A DNA stretch of 64,000 nucleotides from Prevotella sp. (GTDB taxonomy: Bacteria > Bacteroidota > Bacteroidia > Bacteroidales > Bacteroidaceae). A model generated the notes under the pieces. It searched no databases, had not been told where the DNA came from, and saw nothing but the letters and a program-made list of their open reading frames with translations. Shown piece after piece: positions 50,072 to 60,207 of this stretch. The number at the start of each line of letters is the position of its first letter. Position 1 is the stretch's first letter. The translations under genes were made by a program, and so were the position numbers. The DNA lies in contig JAFTFG010000010.1 in the NCBI GenBank assembly GCA_017449675.1, positions 31,565 through 95,564 of the forward strand. Direction: 5' to 3'.

Positions 50072-52429
50072 TCAGAAAGGATAACCGATAGCGAAATGGA
50101 GCGACTGGTAGTCCTTGAAATTAGTAGTATTGAAGTAGCCTGACTTACCCGTATCGTAGGGTACATGCAGACCGACACCCCAGTCTAGGCGCAGGATGAG
50201 GAAGTCAAGATCATAACGGATACCAATACCCGTTCCCAAAGCGATATCCTTGAGGAAATGCTTCATCTGAAACTTCCCCGGAGAGAAGAATGCCTCTTCT
50301 TCCTCCTCATCATAACTATCCTTAGAAGAAACCCACACATTACCCGCATCCAAGAAGACTGCACCATAGAGGTTACCGAACAGGCGTTGCCTATATTCCA
50401 GATTAGCAACGAGTTTCATAGAACCGTTACGCACCAGATAGTCGAGCGATTTCATACCAGTCGTAGCGAAGCGACCCGGTCCCAGTCCACGTACCTCGAA
50501 GGCCCTGATACTATTAGCACCTCCTGCATAGAACATCTCGGAATTAGGTACCCAGTCGCTATTACCGAAGTACCAGATATACCCTGCATTCACATGGCCC
50601 ACTAACTGCGAGGAACTATTCAGGTTCCACGTCTTGGTGAAGTCCGTCTCCAATTTAATGAACTGTGAATAGGGATTCTTAAACAAAGTCTTGTCCTTCT
50701 CATTCCATTTCTTGCCACCGATCATATAAGCCAGTGATACCAGATTACCGGACTCTGAGAGTGTTGTCTCCCAACGCACTGGATGCAACTTATCCGACGG
50801 ACTGGAATACGTATAGGTATAACGCATCTCTGGAATGAAATAGTCTTGCATGGTTGCTGCGAGATAGGGATTCTCCTCAACAAGGAGATCATAGGCCTCC
50901 GTATGGCTATTCATGAACTGATACTTGACAGTCAATGGTGATAGTTCATGACGACTCTGTGCCGAGGTCTGCCATTTATAAGTCCATTCTCCACTCACCA
51001 CATGCATCTTATAATAGTCTGGGCGGTAGATAATGTCTGTAGAGACTTTCGCCAAGGTCAGCGGTGTTGAGTAGAAACGTCTACGACGGACAGGACGACC
51101 GTCTTTATCACGACGTACCCGATTACCACCGAAGAAAGGAGCAATGATACGGGGGAACTCTACACTGGCATCCATACCATATTCATAATTATTCATCGAG
51201 GAGCCGCCACTGGTCGACCACTCATAAGATCCATGTACGTTGACATCAATCTTCTCTCCGCCTCGGAAAGCATTACGCCGCGTGATACCCATCTTCAACT
51301 CAGGTCCTACCCGGCCAATGGTCCGCGCATTGAAGTTAGTCTCGATATAAAAGTCCCAAGGCTTGTCAAATACACAGTTGAGCGTCAAGTCAAGCGTATC
51401 ACAGGTGGCGGTGGTATCACGAGGCGTGAAAGTGAAGTCTGTCATCGAGAAGAGTCCCATTGCATTGATCTTATTCACAGACTCTATATAGTTGTCATAA
51501 CTATATAACTGACGGGGACGCAGTTTCAAGTCAGCCATCAGCACACGAGGACGGATAGGTGGTTTCTTACCTGCGAAACGAACGGTAAAGAAACGGCCTT
51601 TGAAAGAATCCGTAGGCTGCTCCATCATCGTCTTACGCATATTGATATTGACACGTCCGATATACCATTTATGGAGGGCTGCCTGAGGAACATCCTTCGC
51701 CAACTGGAAACGCAGTTGTGCCTTACCGTCGACCACAAAGGTATCGGCAAGATAGGAAGCGTAGTTTGACTGATAATAGTAGTAGCCGTTATTACGGAGC
51801 AGACTACCCACCCTACTGCGCTCTGCATCCAGATTGGATACAACAAAAGGGTCGCCTCGGTGAATCCTCGCCTCATCCAAAGAAGCATGTATCAGACTGT
51901 CAGCCTCAGCAGGAAAGCCGAAATAGCCCACGCTGTCTAACAGATATAACCGACCCGGATGGACATGATAGGCAATCTTGGCGGTCTTCGGATTCTTCTG
52001 TGCGATCGTCTCATAACTGACCTGTCCATTGAAATAGCCGTGATTACGTAATACATTACGGGCAACGGAAGAGCGTAGTTCCGGATTGACCCACGACATA
52101 AGAACAGGTTGCTTTCCAAACGTCTTGGTCATCCATTTGGCAAAACCTGTTTCCTTACCGGAAAACTGATTCCATACCGACAGTCCGAAAGAGAAAGGCA
52201 TCCGATAATAACTGCTGCCGAAGATAGCCCCATTCGGTGCGGTAGCCAGAGCAGCCTCCACTTCCTCTTGGGTAGTGGTGAAATTGTCATTCTGTTCGTA
52301 ATTCTCATAGGAAATCTTCTTCAGACCGATGAAGAGTTGATCATCCTCCGGGATATTCTTGGTCATCGAACAAGATGACAACAAGACAGCCATAACGAGC
52401 AGGGATAGGTAGTATCTATTTCGATTCAT
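50072..52429 (-). CDS. tamL: TamL, BamA/TamA-family outer membrane lipoprotein
   Basis: This 785-aa protein has a lipoprotein signal (lipobox LSSC near residue 20), which marks the Bacteroidetes TamL variant of TamA. POTRA-like regions occupy about residues 30-330 (KTAKIAYHVHPGRLYLLDSVGYFGFP). A 16-strand-type barrel follows, with the hallmark FYAGGANSIRAFEVRGLGPG and the C-terminal LHFAIGYPF. It partners with TamB for inserting or exporting outer membrane components. Its start overlaps the tamB end by 14 bp. Confidence 0.92.
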   Translation of the reverse strand: MNRNRYYLSLLVMAVLLSSCSMTKNIPEDDQLFIGLKKISYENYEQNDNFTTTQEEVEAALATAPNGAIFGSSYYRMPFSFGLSVWNQFSGKETGFAKWMTKTFGKQPVLMSWVNPELRSSVARNVLRNHGYFNGQVSYETIAQKNPKTAKIAYHVHPGRLYLLDSVGYFGFPAEADSLIHASLDEARIHRGDPFVVSNLDAERSRVGSLLRNNGYYYYQSNYASYLADTFVVDGKAQLRFQLAKDVPQAALHKWYIGRVNINMRKTMMEQPTDSFKGRFFTVRFAGKKPPIRPRVLMADLKLRPRQLYSYDNYIESVNKINAMGLFSMTDFTFTPRDTTATCDTLDLTLNCVFDKPWDFYIETNFNARTIGRVGPELKMGITRRNAFRGGEKIDVNVHGSYEWSTSGGSSMNNYEYGMDASVEFPRIIAPFFGGNRVRRDKDGRPVRRRRFYSTPLTLAKVSTDIIYRPDYYKMHVVSGEWTYKWQTSAQSRHELSPLTVKYQFMNSHTEAYDLLVEENPYLAATMQDYFIPEMRYTYTYSSPSDKLHPVRWETTLSESGNLVSLAYMIGGKKWNEKDKTLFKNPYSQFIKLETDFTKTWNLNSSSQLVGHVNAGYIWYFGNSDWVPNSEMFYAGGANSIRAFEVRGLGPGRFATTGMKSLDYLVRNGSMKLVANLEYRQRLFGNLYGAVFLDAGNVWVSSKDSYDEEEEEAFFSPGKFQMKHFLKDIALGTGIGIRYDLDFLILRLDWGVGLHVPYDTGKSGYFNTTNFKDYQSLHFAIGYPF

Positions 52430-55400
52430 GATTTTCTGTTTTTAGTGTGTCTGTCGGAACTTTTGGAACTTGCTGTGTTCTCTGAGGTATCTGCGACTTA
52501 GTCTCCTTAAAACGGAAGATATCTGAGAAACGCTGTAGAGAACGCCGCCACGTGAAGCCGGCACCATATTTCTGGGTATAGCCGTCAAGCCAGTCGTAAC
52601 TGTTATTCTGATAGTACAAGGTAATGAACTTATTAGCGGTCTGGTCAAGACGATACTCCAGTGACACATTATCAAAGAAGGAATTATTACGTTGCTGCAA
52701 CTCAGCACCTGACGATACTTTACCTCCTACAGCGATCTTCAGACGGTTATTCATAAACCGCTTGGCGAACTTGAAGGAGTAATCGGTATGGGTAGCCCCT
52801 GATGCATCGGTAGAATTATCCATGCCAAATGAGAGGTCAAGCGTACGCAGGGCATTACCCGTGATCTGATTGATCTCCGAGTTCAGGAAGGAACTGAGGG
52901 CCGAGTTCATAGAAAACGCTCCCGTATTTCCGTCAGCCAGATACATCCCTGTAGTCAACATGGTAACGGCCAGTTTACCACGCTGCTCCACACCCATTGC
53001 CTGCAACTCACTATGCAGTTGCATATCCTCCGGAGCATCCAGTGTGAACTCCAGGCCCATATCATTGAGTGTCTTGGTAATAACAACTCCACAATCAAAC
53101 TCAACGCTACGCCCTACCCCACTATTATTCGATACCGTGGCCTTTGTTCGTTCTGTGGCTGTGATATTCAAGGTGGGATTCATCGGTTCTCCAGTAAATT
53201 CGATATAAGAACCGTCACGAATCGTAAAGGTCTTCAACGGAATGACAGGTAATGAGTATTTCATCTCACCGTTTGACAAAGTATAACGGCCGCGTAGTTG
53301 CAGATTATCAGCCGGTGAGTACTGCATACGAAGTGTACCGCCTCCCATGAGGTCAATATAGTTAGAGTGGTCGGTATTCAGATACGCCATGATATGGGCC
53401 CCTTTCGACACCTCAACGGTCAGATCCATCGTAAAGCCGTTCAGCGAAGGACGCTCTACCACCACCTGTGCCGTATCGCTGAAGTCGGTGAACTTAACCA
53501 GTTCTTCCAGTTGATTGTCTGTAGACAAAGGGGTATCCCGCAAGATATAACTCATGTCCGTAGACCCCAATACGTTAAGCCGGCCACGCAGATTCAAGTT
53601 ATCTAACGGTCCCTGCATCCTGCCGAAGAAATCCACAAAGGCTTTTCCATACGCAATACTATTGGCATTCTCCTTGGCTCCTATAAGTTGATAGTCCTGG
53701 GCACGCATACGGAGATCGACCATGATACGGTCGAGGTTACTGAAGTTGATATCGCCCATGATATTCAGCGGATTGTCATTATAGGCATACATGGTAAAGT
53801 TCTCCAGCATGAGCCTAGAGCCGACAATACGTACCGGGTCATTGTCGAAACGCAACCGCATACCGTATGGGATACTGACAAGATAGGAAGAGTCAAGGTA
53901 TACCTCACCATTGACCTGGGGTGTCTTCAAGGGTCCTAAGATAGTCAGTTCCCCCTCACCATAACCCTCCAGTCCCACAATCCGGTCAGGAATGAAACCA
54001 TTGACAATAGACAATGGGAAGCGTTCCATCTTCAGTTTCGCATCGAGTGAGCCATCCCCTTCATTATAATAGGTACCGTTCAGCAGACCGATCTCTATAT
54101 CGTCTTTCATCAGACGTGCCTCTACGGCATGGGCATTATTCTCTTTCTGCAAATAAACAAGTTCTGTACTGACATTACCAATCGGACTCTTCTCATAGGT
54201 CATATTCTGTATAGCCATATCACTCACTACGGAGAAACGACCGGTCTCATGTTGTACGACGTGATAGTCACCATCCAAGATACCGGTCATACGAGGCACA
54301 TATGGCAAAACGGAAGTAATCTCGTCAAGGTTGAAACGGTGCAGGCTGACAGTGACATCCTGCAAGGCTGTAGGATCACTCTCCTCAGAGTATATCTTGA
54401 CACCCATACCGTCATCAGCAATGAGGTCGATCTTTGCCTTCACCTTCTTGTCACCTCCCAAGAAAATATAATTATCCTGATTAAGGGCAAACTCCTTATA
54501 ACCAAGGGTTGGACGGTCAGGCACCAGATGGATGTTAATCCCGTTATCCACCATCTCTGCCTTGGCTCCGATACGGGCTCCCAACTTGTTGTCTGAGTCA
54601 TAGTAACGCACTCCCATCGTGGCACCACGTTCTTGCAGGACACCATCGAAGAGGGCATTAAACACAAACTGGGGATTACGCTTATTATTACGGATCTGTC
54701 CGCCAAAACTCAGATGATTCGCCCGCTGGGTGAGTCTGAAGTTGATGGTGTCTAGACGAATATCGTCATAAACCAAAGAATGAACATAGCCATTCCCGTT
54801 GACCCCGGTCTCTGGAGATGTCGACATGTCAAACAACATATCCTTGAAGTCTATATTCTGCCCGGTTTTCAGAAGAGTCGCTATGGGATTGTCTTTCTTG
54901 CTCTCTACATGAAGTTTCATTGTGGGAAGCAACCGGCGCAGACTGGGCTGGTCTATAATTCTCTGCTCATACTGCGCCATCGCAGAATCACCAAGTGTCG
55001 TCAACTGCTTCAACAGTCGCTCATAATGCCCGCTGGCATCCACCTTGACGATGAAGTCACCACTCTGTATCCGGACATAAGTAGTATCGGCCCGGAGATT
55101 CACCAGCACACCAATATCATCAGGACGATAGACCTTGGCAGAATCACGAATGGTCAGGTCGTTAAAGAGTCCACTGACCCGATGGGTCTTCGACAGGTCG
55201 GAAGTGATATCCATATGTCCACAAAGACCGATCGTCAAGGGCTTGTCCACCAAACGTATCTGATAGAGGTCTAACCGGGCTACATCTGCAATGACAGTAC
55301 CATCAAGTTTTTGTTTGTCCATGAGGGCATCCAGACTGACGGTACCTTTCATCAGGGTGTTGTCACCCATGATATCAGCATGGGCACGACCATTACGGAT

Positions 55401-57044
55401 ATCTGCCGATGCCGTCATCTGACTCAACTGATAGTGCCCATATCCCAGATGGTGTATCTTCGCATCCGCCTGGAGAGCGGTTCGTGGAGAAAAGATATCT
55501 GTTCCTTGACCTTTGGCCACGATATCTGCAGAAACCGTGTATATAGAGTCATGCGGCATGAAATGATGGACGTTCAGATCACGGATAGCCAGTTTGGCAT
55601 CATAGCGTATGGCATCGGTATTGAACTGGCCCTTGGCTTTCACACTACCTTTCCCCTCTCGCATGGCGACATCCGCATAATACTGATGACCATCGGCCTT
55701 GACCACTCCTTCTGCCGTGATACCACGAGGTATACGATAGTCACGTTGTATGTCCTTGGGCAGCATACCGGTGATAAAACTCAGGTCTTCTGTTCTTGCC
55801 TTAAACTGTACATTGGCACGCAACCGTTTGGAATCAGTGAGATTTGCTGCAAAGCCATTCACCGTCGCATGGAAAGCGGTAGGCAATGAGACATCCAAAC
55901 CACTGAACTCCATGTAGTCCGTATTACCATTGACAGACCCTTTCACACTCAATGGGTAGTTGGGCCAGCGCTGTTGGAACGACTGAGGCATCCCTCCCAG
56001 AAAACGCATCAGGTCTTGCTTACCCAACTGGGCATTCAGACGCATCCGCATCTTCCCGGGATCTATCGGATTCAACAGAGACAAAGGCATATCCAACTCA
56101 ACATCAATGTCGGAATCAGGAGTCTTCAACCGCAACTTGGGCAATCGGAGACTTCCATTCTCCATCACAACGACTCCGGTAAGGTCGGTCACTTGTAGTC
56201 CGCTCTTCTCTTTCAACTGAACCGAACGCATCACCAACCGCAACGTAGGATCATGGTAATAGACGGAATCGACACCAATATTCACATGGGTTAAATCAAT
56301 ATGGTTGTAGTCCAGGCCTTCTATATGAGGTTCGAAGTTCTGATGATATTGCAAACTACCATTTCCCCAATCGAGAGAGGCTATCCGATAAGTCTGTGTC
56401 CCAAGGTCGATGTCTCCCTGTCGGGCCGTCAACTCTCCTAGATGGGCAGCAACACTCAGCGTGTCACCCGGCATATGGAAGGCGACATCCGAGTTTACGA
56501 TGGCTAACTGGTCGGCATAGATCTTCCAACGGTTATCGGAAGTGGTCGTGTCCTCAGGAACACTATCATTCATCACGATATCGACATGGGCATCCTCCAG
56601 ACGGAGATCATTCACCTCAACAGTCTGTTGGTCAAGGTCAATACCTTTACTGGACAGGGATAACTGTTTGAAACGTCCCTTCACACGAACGGCATCCACA
56701 AACTGAGCGGTATTGAACTTGGCTTGGTCAACCTTCAGTTCATTGACAATTACCTTATTCTTCAATAAGGGAAGCAACTGCACATCGACCACCATACGTT
56801 CCACATCGGCAATGGTATCCGACTGCTGGATCACATGAAAACCGTCAACAGCCAGGTCAAGGGGAAAGGAGAGGTCTACATGGTCTACTGTTATCTGCAT
56901 TCCAGTCTTTTCTGATGCGACAGCAGCCACCTTGTCTACCGCCCAGTTCTGTACAGGCGGGAAATAAAGCAGTAATGTCAGTATCAGAAACAGCAGAATC
57001 GGGCTCAATAGTATACCCAGTATCCACCAGAATGCTTTCTTCAT
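52416..57044 (-). CDS. tamB: Translocation and assembly module protein TamB
   Basis: This 1542-aa protein is anchored by one N-terminal membrane helix (about residues 5-30) and spans the periplasm. Long repeating beta-rich segments, as in AsmA/VPS13-like bridge proteins, make up the body. The C-terminal DUF490 domain begins near VNGEVYLDSSYLVSIPYG and includes LRGRYTLSNGEMKYSLPVIPLKTFTI and the terminal FTWRRSLQRFSDIF. It moves phospholipids or folds barrels together with TamL. It is first in the leftward tamB-tamL-PBP set. It is the largest gene in the window. Confidence 0.93.
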   Translation of the reverse strand: MKKAFWWILGILLSPILLFLILTLLLYFPPVQNWAVDKVAAVASEKTGMQITVDHVDLSFPLDLAVDGFHVIQQSDTIADVERMVVDVQLLPLLKNKVIVNELKVDQAKFNTAQFVDAVRVKGRFKQLSLSSKGIDLDQQTVEVNDLRLEDAHVDIVMNDSVPEDTTTSDNRWKIYADQLAIVNSDVAFHMPGDTLSVAAHLGELTARQGDIDLGTQTYRIASLDWGNGSLQYHQNFEPHIEGLDYNHIDLTHVNIGVDSVYYHDPTLRLVMRSVQLKEKSGLQVTDLTGVVVMENGSLRLPKLRLKTPDSDIDVELDMPLSLLNPIDPGKMRMRLNAQLGKQDLMRFLGGMPQSFQQRWPNYPLSVKGSVNGNTDYMEFSGLDVSLPTAFHATVNGFAANLTDSKRLRANVQFKARTEDLSFITGMLPKDIQRDYRIPRGITAEGVVKADGHQYYADVAMREGKGSVKAKGQFNTDAIRYDAKLAIRDLNVHHFMPHDSIYTVSADIVAKGQGTDIFSPRTALQADAKIHHLGYGHYQLSQMTASADIRNGRAHADIMGDNTLMKGTVSLDALMDKQKLDGTVIADVARLDLYQIRLVDKPLTIGLCGHMDITSDLSKTHRVSGLFNDLTIRDSAKVYRPDDIGVLVNLRADTTYVRIQSGDFIVKVDASGHYERLLKQLTTLGDSAMAQYEQRIIDQPSLRRLLPTMKLHVESKKDNPIATLLKTGQNIDFKDMLFDMSTSPETGVNGNGYVHSLVYDDIRLDTINFRLTQRANHLSFGGQIRNNKRNPQFVFNALFDGVLQERGATMGVRYYDSDNKLGARIGAKAEMVDNGINIHLVPDRPTLGYKEFALNQDNYIFLGGDKKVKAKIDLIADDGMGVKIYSEESDPTALQDVTVSLHRFNLDEITSVLPYVPRMTGILDGDYHVVQHETGRFSVVSDMAIQNMTYEKSPIGNVSTELVYLQKENNAHAVEARLMKDDIEIGLLNGTYYNEGDGSLDAKLKMERFPLSIVNGFIPDRIVGLEGYGEGELTILGPLKTPQVNGEVYLDSSYLVSIPYGMRLRFDNDPVRIVGSRLMLENFTMYAYNDNPLNIMGDINFSNLDRIMVDLRMRAQDYQLIGAKENANSIAYGKAFVDFFGRMQGPLDNLNLRGRLNVLGSTDMSYILRDTPLSTDNQLEELVKFTDFSDTAQVVVERPSLNGFTMDLTVEVSKGAHIMAYLNTDHSNYIDLMGGGTLRMQYSPADNLQLRGRYTLSNGEMKYSLPVIPLKTFTIRDGSYIEFTGEPMNPTLNITATERTKATVSNNSGVGRSVEFDCGVVITKTLNDMGLEFTLDAPEDMQLHSELQAMGVEQRGKLAVTMLTTGMYLADGNTGAFSMNSALSSFLNSEINQITGNALRTLDLSFGMDNSTDASGATHTDYSFKFAKRFMNNRLKIAVGGKVSSGAELQQRNNSFFDNVSLEYRLDQTANKFITLYYQNNSYDWLDGYTQKYGAGFTWRRSLQRFSDIFRFKETKSQIPQRTQQVPKVPTDTLKTENHESK

Positions 57045-57101
57045 GCTCAGTAACTTTGCAAAATCATCTGCAAAGTAAGTAAAAATATCGGAAATACGAA
57101 A

Positions 57102-57779
57102 CTATTTAACGGAAAAATTAATATTTTTCCAGAGATTGTCTTCCGGCAAGGGGGACTCAACGATGATTTTCTCTTTGGATACGGGATGGATAAACTCCAT
57201 ACGATGAGATAACAGGGAGATGCTCCCATCGGGGTTACTACGCTTGGCACCGTATTTCAAGTCGCCCTTAATAGGACAGTCCATGGCAGCCAGTTGACAG
57301 CGTATCTGATGATGACGTCCTGTCAACAGGTTAACCTCCAGAAGATAATAACGCTCCGACTGACCTATCATACGATATTCAAGGATAGCCTTCTTGGAAT
57401 TGGGAACCTCATGATAATAGGCATAACTCTTGTTTTGCTTCTCATTACGTACCAACCAGTTGACCAGCGTACCCTCTGGTTCATCGGGCCGTTGTTGAAC
57501 CATCGCCCAATAGGTCTTATGAATCTCTCCATTCCGAAACATGTCATTCAGTCGACGCAGGGCCTTGGAGGTACGGGCAAACATCACCAAACCGCTGACA
57601 GGCCGGTCGAGACGGTGCACAACGCCTAGGAACACAAAACCGGGCTTGGCATATTTCTCCTTGATATATGCCTTCACGTCTTCCGCAAGGGGGGTATCAC
57701 CGGTCTTGTCGCCCTGAACGATCTCCCCACTCTCCTTATAGACAATAATGATATGATTATCCTCGTAGACTACTCTCAT
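57102..57779 (-). CDS. RluA-family pseudouridine synthase (second copy)
   Basis: This 225-aa enzyme has the catalytic motif VVHRLDRPVSGLVMFARTSKAL (Asp in HRLDRP) and VNLLTGRHHQIRCQLAAMDCPIKGDLKYG. It lacks an S4 domain, so it differs from the copy at 47973. The HRLDRPVSG variant occurs in the RluC/YlyB-type and tRNA-type subfamilies; the target RNA is not deducible. The start at ATG 57779 gives MRVVYEDNHIIIVYK, a standard family N-terminus; the longer frame starts above the promoter. Confidence 0.93.
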   Translation of the reverse strand: MRVVYEDNHIIIVYKESGEIVQGDKTGDTPLAEDVKAYIKEKYAKPGFVFLGVVHRLDRPVSGLVMFARTSKALRRLNDMFRNGEIHKTYWAMVQQRPDEPEGTLVNWLVRNEKQNKSYAYYHEVPNSKKAILEYRMIGQSERYYLLEVNLLTGRHHQIRCQLAAMDCPIKGDLKYGAKRSNPDGSISLLSHRMEFIHPVSKEKIIVESPLPEDNLWKNINFSVK

Positions 57780-57826
57780 ACTATTTTTAAGTGGTTCTTT
57801 GGGAAACCACATTCCGATATTGATTG

Positions 57827-57858
57827 CAAAGGTACGAATTATCGAGAGAAATGCCAAA
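57827..57858 (-). promoter_or_regulatory. Promoter of the second RluA gene
   Basis: The minus strand reads TTTG (57858-57855), 20 bp and TACCTTTG (57834-57827). The ATG is 47 bp downstream. Confidence 0.75.
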
Positions 57859-57927
57859 CAAACTCGTTTGTTTTTCATGAATCAGAAGCAAACGTCGAAA
57901 GACATATGGGTAAACGTCGAAGGTGAT

Positions 57928-57958
57928 TTTGCACGTGTTCTCAATCTTCATACCTTTG
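57928..57958 (+). promoter_or_regulatory. Promoter of the 58008 gene
   Basis: TTTG 57928-57931, 19 bp and TACCTTTG 57951-57958. The leader is about 44 nt. Confidence 0.75.
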
Positions 57959-58007
57959 CATTGTCAAAAGACGACAACTGAAGTTTAACAAATAAATTAA
58001 ATAAGGT

Positions 58008-58370
58008 ATGAAAAAGATGATGATCGCCCTTGTGGCCATGTTCGTGATGACAATGAGTGCTAACGCACAGAGTAAGTACACTGGTAGAATGACATTCGAT
58101 CAACTGAGCAGTTATCTGGAGTTGAAGGTGAACCAGATTGAACCTGTGAAAACTGCTATGGCGCAGTTTACCAGTTCCCTGGAGGCTCTCTATCAGATCA
58201 AAGACCGTACCAAGGGTGCGGAGGCATGGGAGAAAATCGAGGCTCGCCACATGAAGACCATGCAGCGAATTCTCAGCGAGAAACAGTACAAGAAGTACAA
58301 CGAGACGTTCAACCTGACAGCCAAGAACACGGCAGAGCGAATGATGGAGAACGCTCAGGCATCCAGATAA
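58008..58370 (+). CDS. Small secreted protein of unknown function
   Basis: This 120-aa protein has a Sec signal peptide (MKKMMIALVAMFVMTMSANA). The mature 100 residues are helical and charged (FDQLSSYLELKVNQIEPVKTAMAQFTSSLEALYQ; KIEARHMKTMQRILSEKQYKKYNETF). The LSEKQYKKY stretch resembles Spy/DUF4890-type periplasmic proteins of Bacteroidetes, but I cannot place it in a named family with certainty. It has its own promoter and terminator and stands directly before the LytS sensor gene, which suggests but does not prove a shared role. Confidence 0.78.
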   Translation: MKKMMIALVAMFVMTMSANAQSKYTGRMTFDQLSSYLELKVNQIEPVKTAMAQFTSSLEALYQIKDRTKGAEAWEKIEARHMKTMQRILSEKQYKKYNETFNLTAKNTAERMMENAQASR

Positions 58371-58393
58371 TCCACATGATTTAATGCTTATGC

Positions 58394-58427
58394 CTCTCCT
58401 GCATAGAGATTATGCGGGAGAGATTTT
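58394..58427 (+). terminator. Terminator of the 58008 gene
   Basis: An 11-bp stem (58394-58404 with 58412-58422, one G-U pair) with a 7-nt loop runs into TTTT at 58424-58427, 24 bp after the stop codon. Confidence 0.85.
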
Positions 58428-58455
58428 GTTATATCAGAAACAAATCGTATCTTTG
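58425..58455 (+). promoter_or_regulatory. lytS-lytTR promoter
   Basis: TTTG 58425-58428, 19 bp and TATCTTTG 58448-58455. The -33 is built from the T tract of the previous terminator. The ATG at 58461 is 5 bp after the -7, so the message should be leaderless. Confidence 0.8.
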
Positions 58456-58460
58456 CAGCA

Positions 58461-59471
58461 ATGAAAATCCTAGAAAAGATAGAACGTAAAGACGTATGGC
58501 TGTTTGTGGCCCAGTTGCTACTATTGTCACTCATTGTGCTCTCGCCTGGACTTATCAACTTTTTCACGACCCATGACTTGGGGCTCTCGTGGGGAGCATT
58601 GGTGGTGTCGGCTTATTGGCTCATGCCTATGGTCATCGTCTACCTCGTTAATTTCTATGTCTTGGTGCCGGTTCTCTATTTCCGTAGAAAGCGCTTTTTG
58701 TTCATTGCCTTCAACGTATTGTTGGTGATGGCTTGTAATTATCGGATACTATTGGCTGATATTTCTGAAATACCGGATAAATGGAAGGTTGGCTATTCTG
58801 CATTTATCATGATATCGCTACTCATCAACGTGATGGCGATTGTCTCAGCCATGAGTATTCGTTATATGATGCGGCAACAGGAGCGTAAGCAACAGGAGGT
58901 AGAGGCAGAGTTGGCATGGCTGAAAAATCAGATTAATCCTCATTTCCTGTTTAACACACTGAACAACATCTCCTGCCTGGCACAGATTGACGGCGACGAG
59001 ACCCAGGAGGCCATCATGCAGTTGAGCGACCTGTTACGCTATGCCATGTACGAGACCAATAAGCCCAAGGTTCCCATCAGTGGTGAATTGGAGTTTATGA
59101 AGAATTATATAGAACTGATGAAGTTGCGCTGCAACGAGATGACCCGTGTCAATTATCAGTTTACCGTCAATAACAACAAAGAAATCGCCCCCCTACTCTT
59201 CATCTCCCTAATTGAGAATGCCTTCAAACACGGTATGAACAGTAATGCGCCCGCAAGTATTGACATCAGTCTTACGGAAGAGGATCATATGCTGATATTC
59301 ACCTGCGACAATTCCAATAACCCGAAACCGACGAAGGACCGCAGTGGTTCCGGTATCGGACTGGAGAACACACACCGCCGACTGGATCTGCTATATGCCG
59401 GACGCTACCAATGGGAGCAGGCCATTACCCCAGATAATATCTACCACGTAAAAATCACCCTAAGCCTATGA
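58461..59471 (+). CDS. LytS/YehU-family sensor histidine kinase
   Basis: This 336-aa membrane kinase has four hydrophobic segments (about residues 12-34, 44-68, 79-98 and 112-132). A short coiled linker follows (MRQQERKQQEVEAELAWLKNQ), then the His_kinase domain with INPHFLFNTLNNI (phospho-accepting H161). The HATPase region has SLIENAFKHGMNSNAP and GSGIGLENTHRRLDLLY. It is paired with the LytTR regulator that overlaps its stop by 4 bp. The signal sensed is unknown. Confidence 0.94.
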   Translation: MKILEKIERKDVWLFVAQLLLLSLIVLSPGLINFFTTHDLGLSWGALVVSAYWLMPMVIVYLVNFYVLVPVLYFRRKRFLFIAFNVLLVMACNYRILLADISEIPDKWKVGYSAFIMISLLINVMAIVSAMSIRYMMRQQERKQQEVEAELAWLKNQINPHFLFNTLNNISCLAQIDGDETQEAIMQLSDLLRYAMYETNKPKVPISGELEFMKNYIELMKLRCNEMTRVNYQFTVNNNKEIAPLLFISLIENAFKHGMNSNAPASIDISLTEEDHMLIFTCDNSNNPKPTKDRSGSGIGLENTHRRLDLLYAGRYQWEQAITPDNIYHVKITLSL

Positions 59472-60184
59472 AACCACTCTCCTGCATCATCGTCGATGAC
59501 GAACCGCTGGCCGTCAAACTATTGGAATCATACGTTGCGAAAACTCCTGGATTGACACAACTGGCATCCTTCACCGACTCAATCAATGCCCTCAATGCTG
59601 TCAGGGAGCAAAAGCCTGACCTGCTCTTTCTCGATATCCAGATGCCCAATATGGACGGAATGGAACTGGCACACAGCCTGCCAGAGGAAACACGTGTTAT
59701 TTTCACTACAGCCTTCAAAGAATATGCTTTTGAGAGTTATGAAGTGAATGCGCTCGACTTTCTGCTGAAGCCTATCCGCTATAATAAGTTCCTCGCAGCA
59801 GTGGAAAAGGCCCGAAAACTGCAGATGCCGCAACCCGATTCGACGCAACCCTCCACGCCTAACACCGTCTTCATCCGTGTGGACAGCGAATGGCGTAACA
59901 TCGACATCAACAGTATTGTTTATGTCAGTGGCATGAAAGACTATGCCATGTTCTATCTAGAAGGAGAACATAAGCCTCTCATCACGCATCTTACCATGAA
60001 AGCCATCGAGAGTATGCTACCCGCTTCCAGGTTTCTGCGTATACATCGCTCCTATATTATCGCGGTAGACAAAATCAAAAAGGTAGACCGCAACGATTGT
60101 GTCTATATCGGTAATGAGATTATCCATGTGCCCGAGGGCTACCAAGATACTTTCCGTTACTTTATTGAAGGACGGTCTTTCTAA
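59468..60184 (+). CDS. LytTR-family response regulator
   Basis: This 238-aa DNA-binding regulator has a receiver domain (acidic pocket D10-D11, phospho-acceptor D56 in LLFLDIQMP, Thr/Lys at FTTAFKEYA...FLLKPIRY). A linker leads to a C-terminal LytTR domain with FIRVDSEWRNIDINSIVYVSGMKDYAMFY (cut into its parts) and FLRIHRSYIIAVDKIKKVDRNDCVYIGNEIIHVPEGY. LytTR domains bind paired direct repeats upstream of target genes. ATG overlaps the sensor stop (ATGA-type 4-bp overlap). Confidence 0.95.
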   Translation: MKPLSCIIVDDEPLAVKLLESYVAKTPGLTQLASFTDSINALNAVREQKPDLLFLDIQMPNMDGMELAHSLPEETRVIFTTAFKEYAFESYEVNALDFLLKPIRYNKFLAAVEKARKLQMPQPDSTQPSTPNTVFIRVDSEWRNIDINSIVYVSGMKDYAMFYLEGEHKPLITHLTMKAIESMLPASRFLRIHRSYIIAVDKIKKVDRNDCVYIGNEIIHVPEGYQDTFRYFIEGRSF

Positions 60185-60207
60185 TTCATGCTTTTGCTTG
60201 CCGTCTT

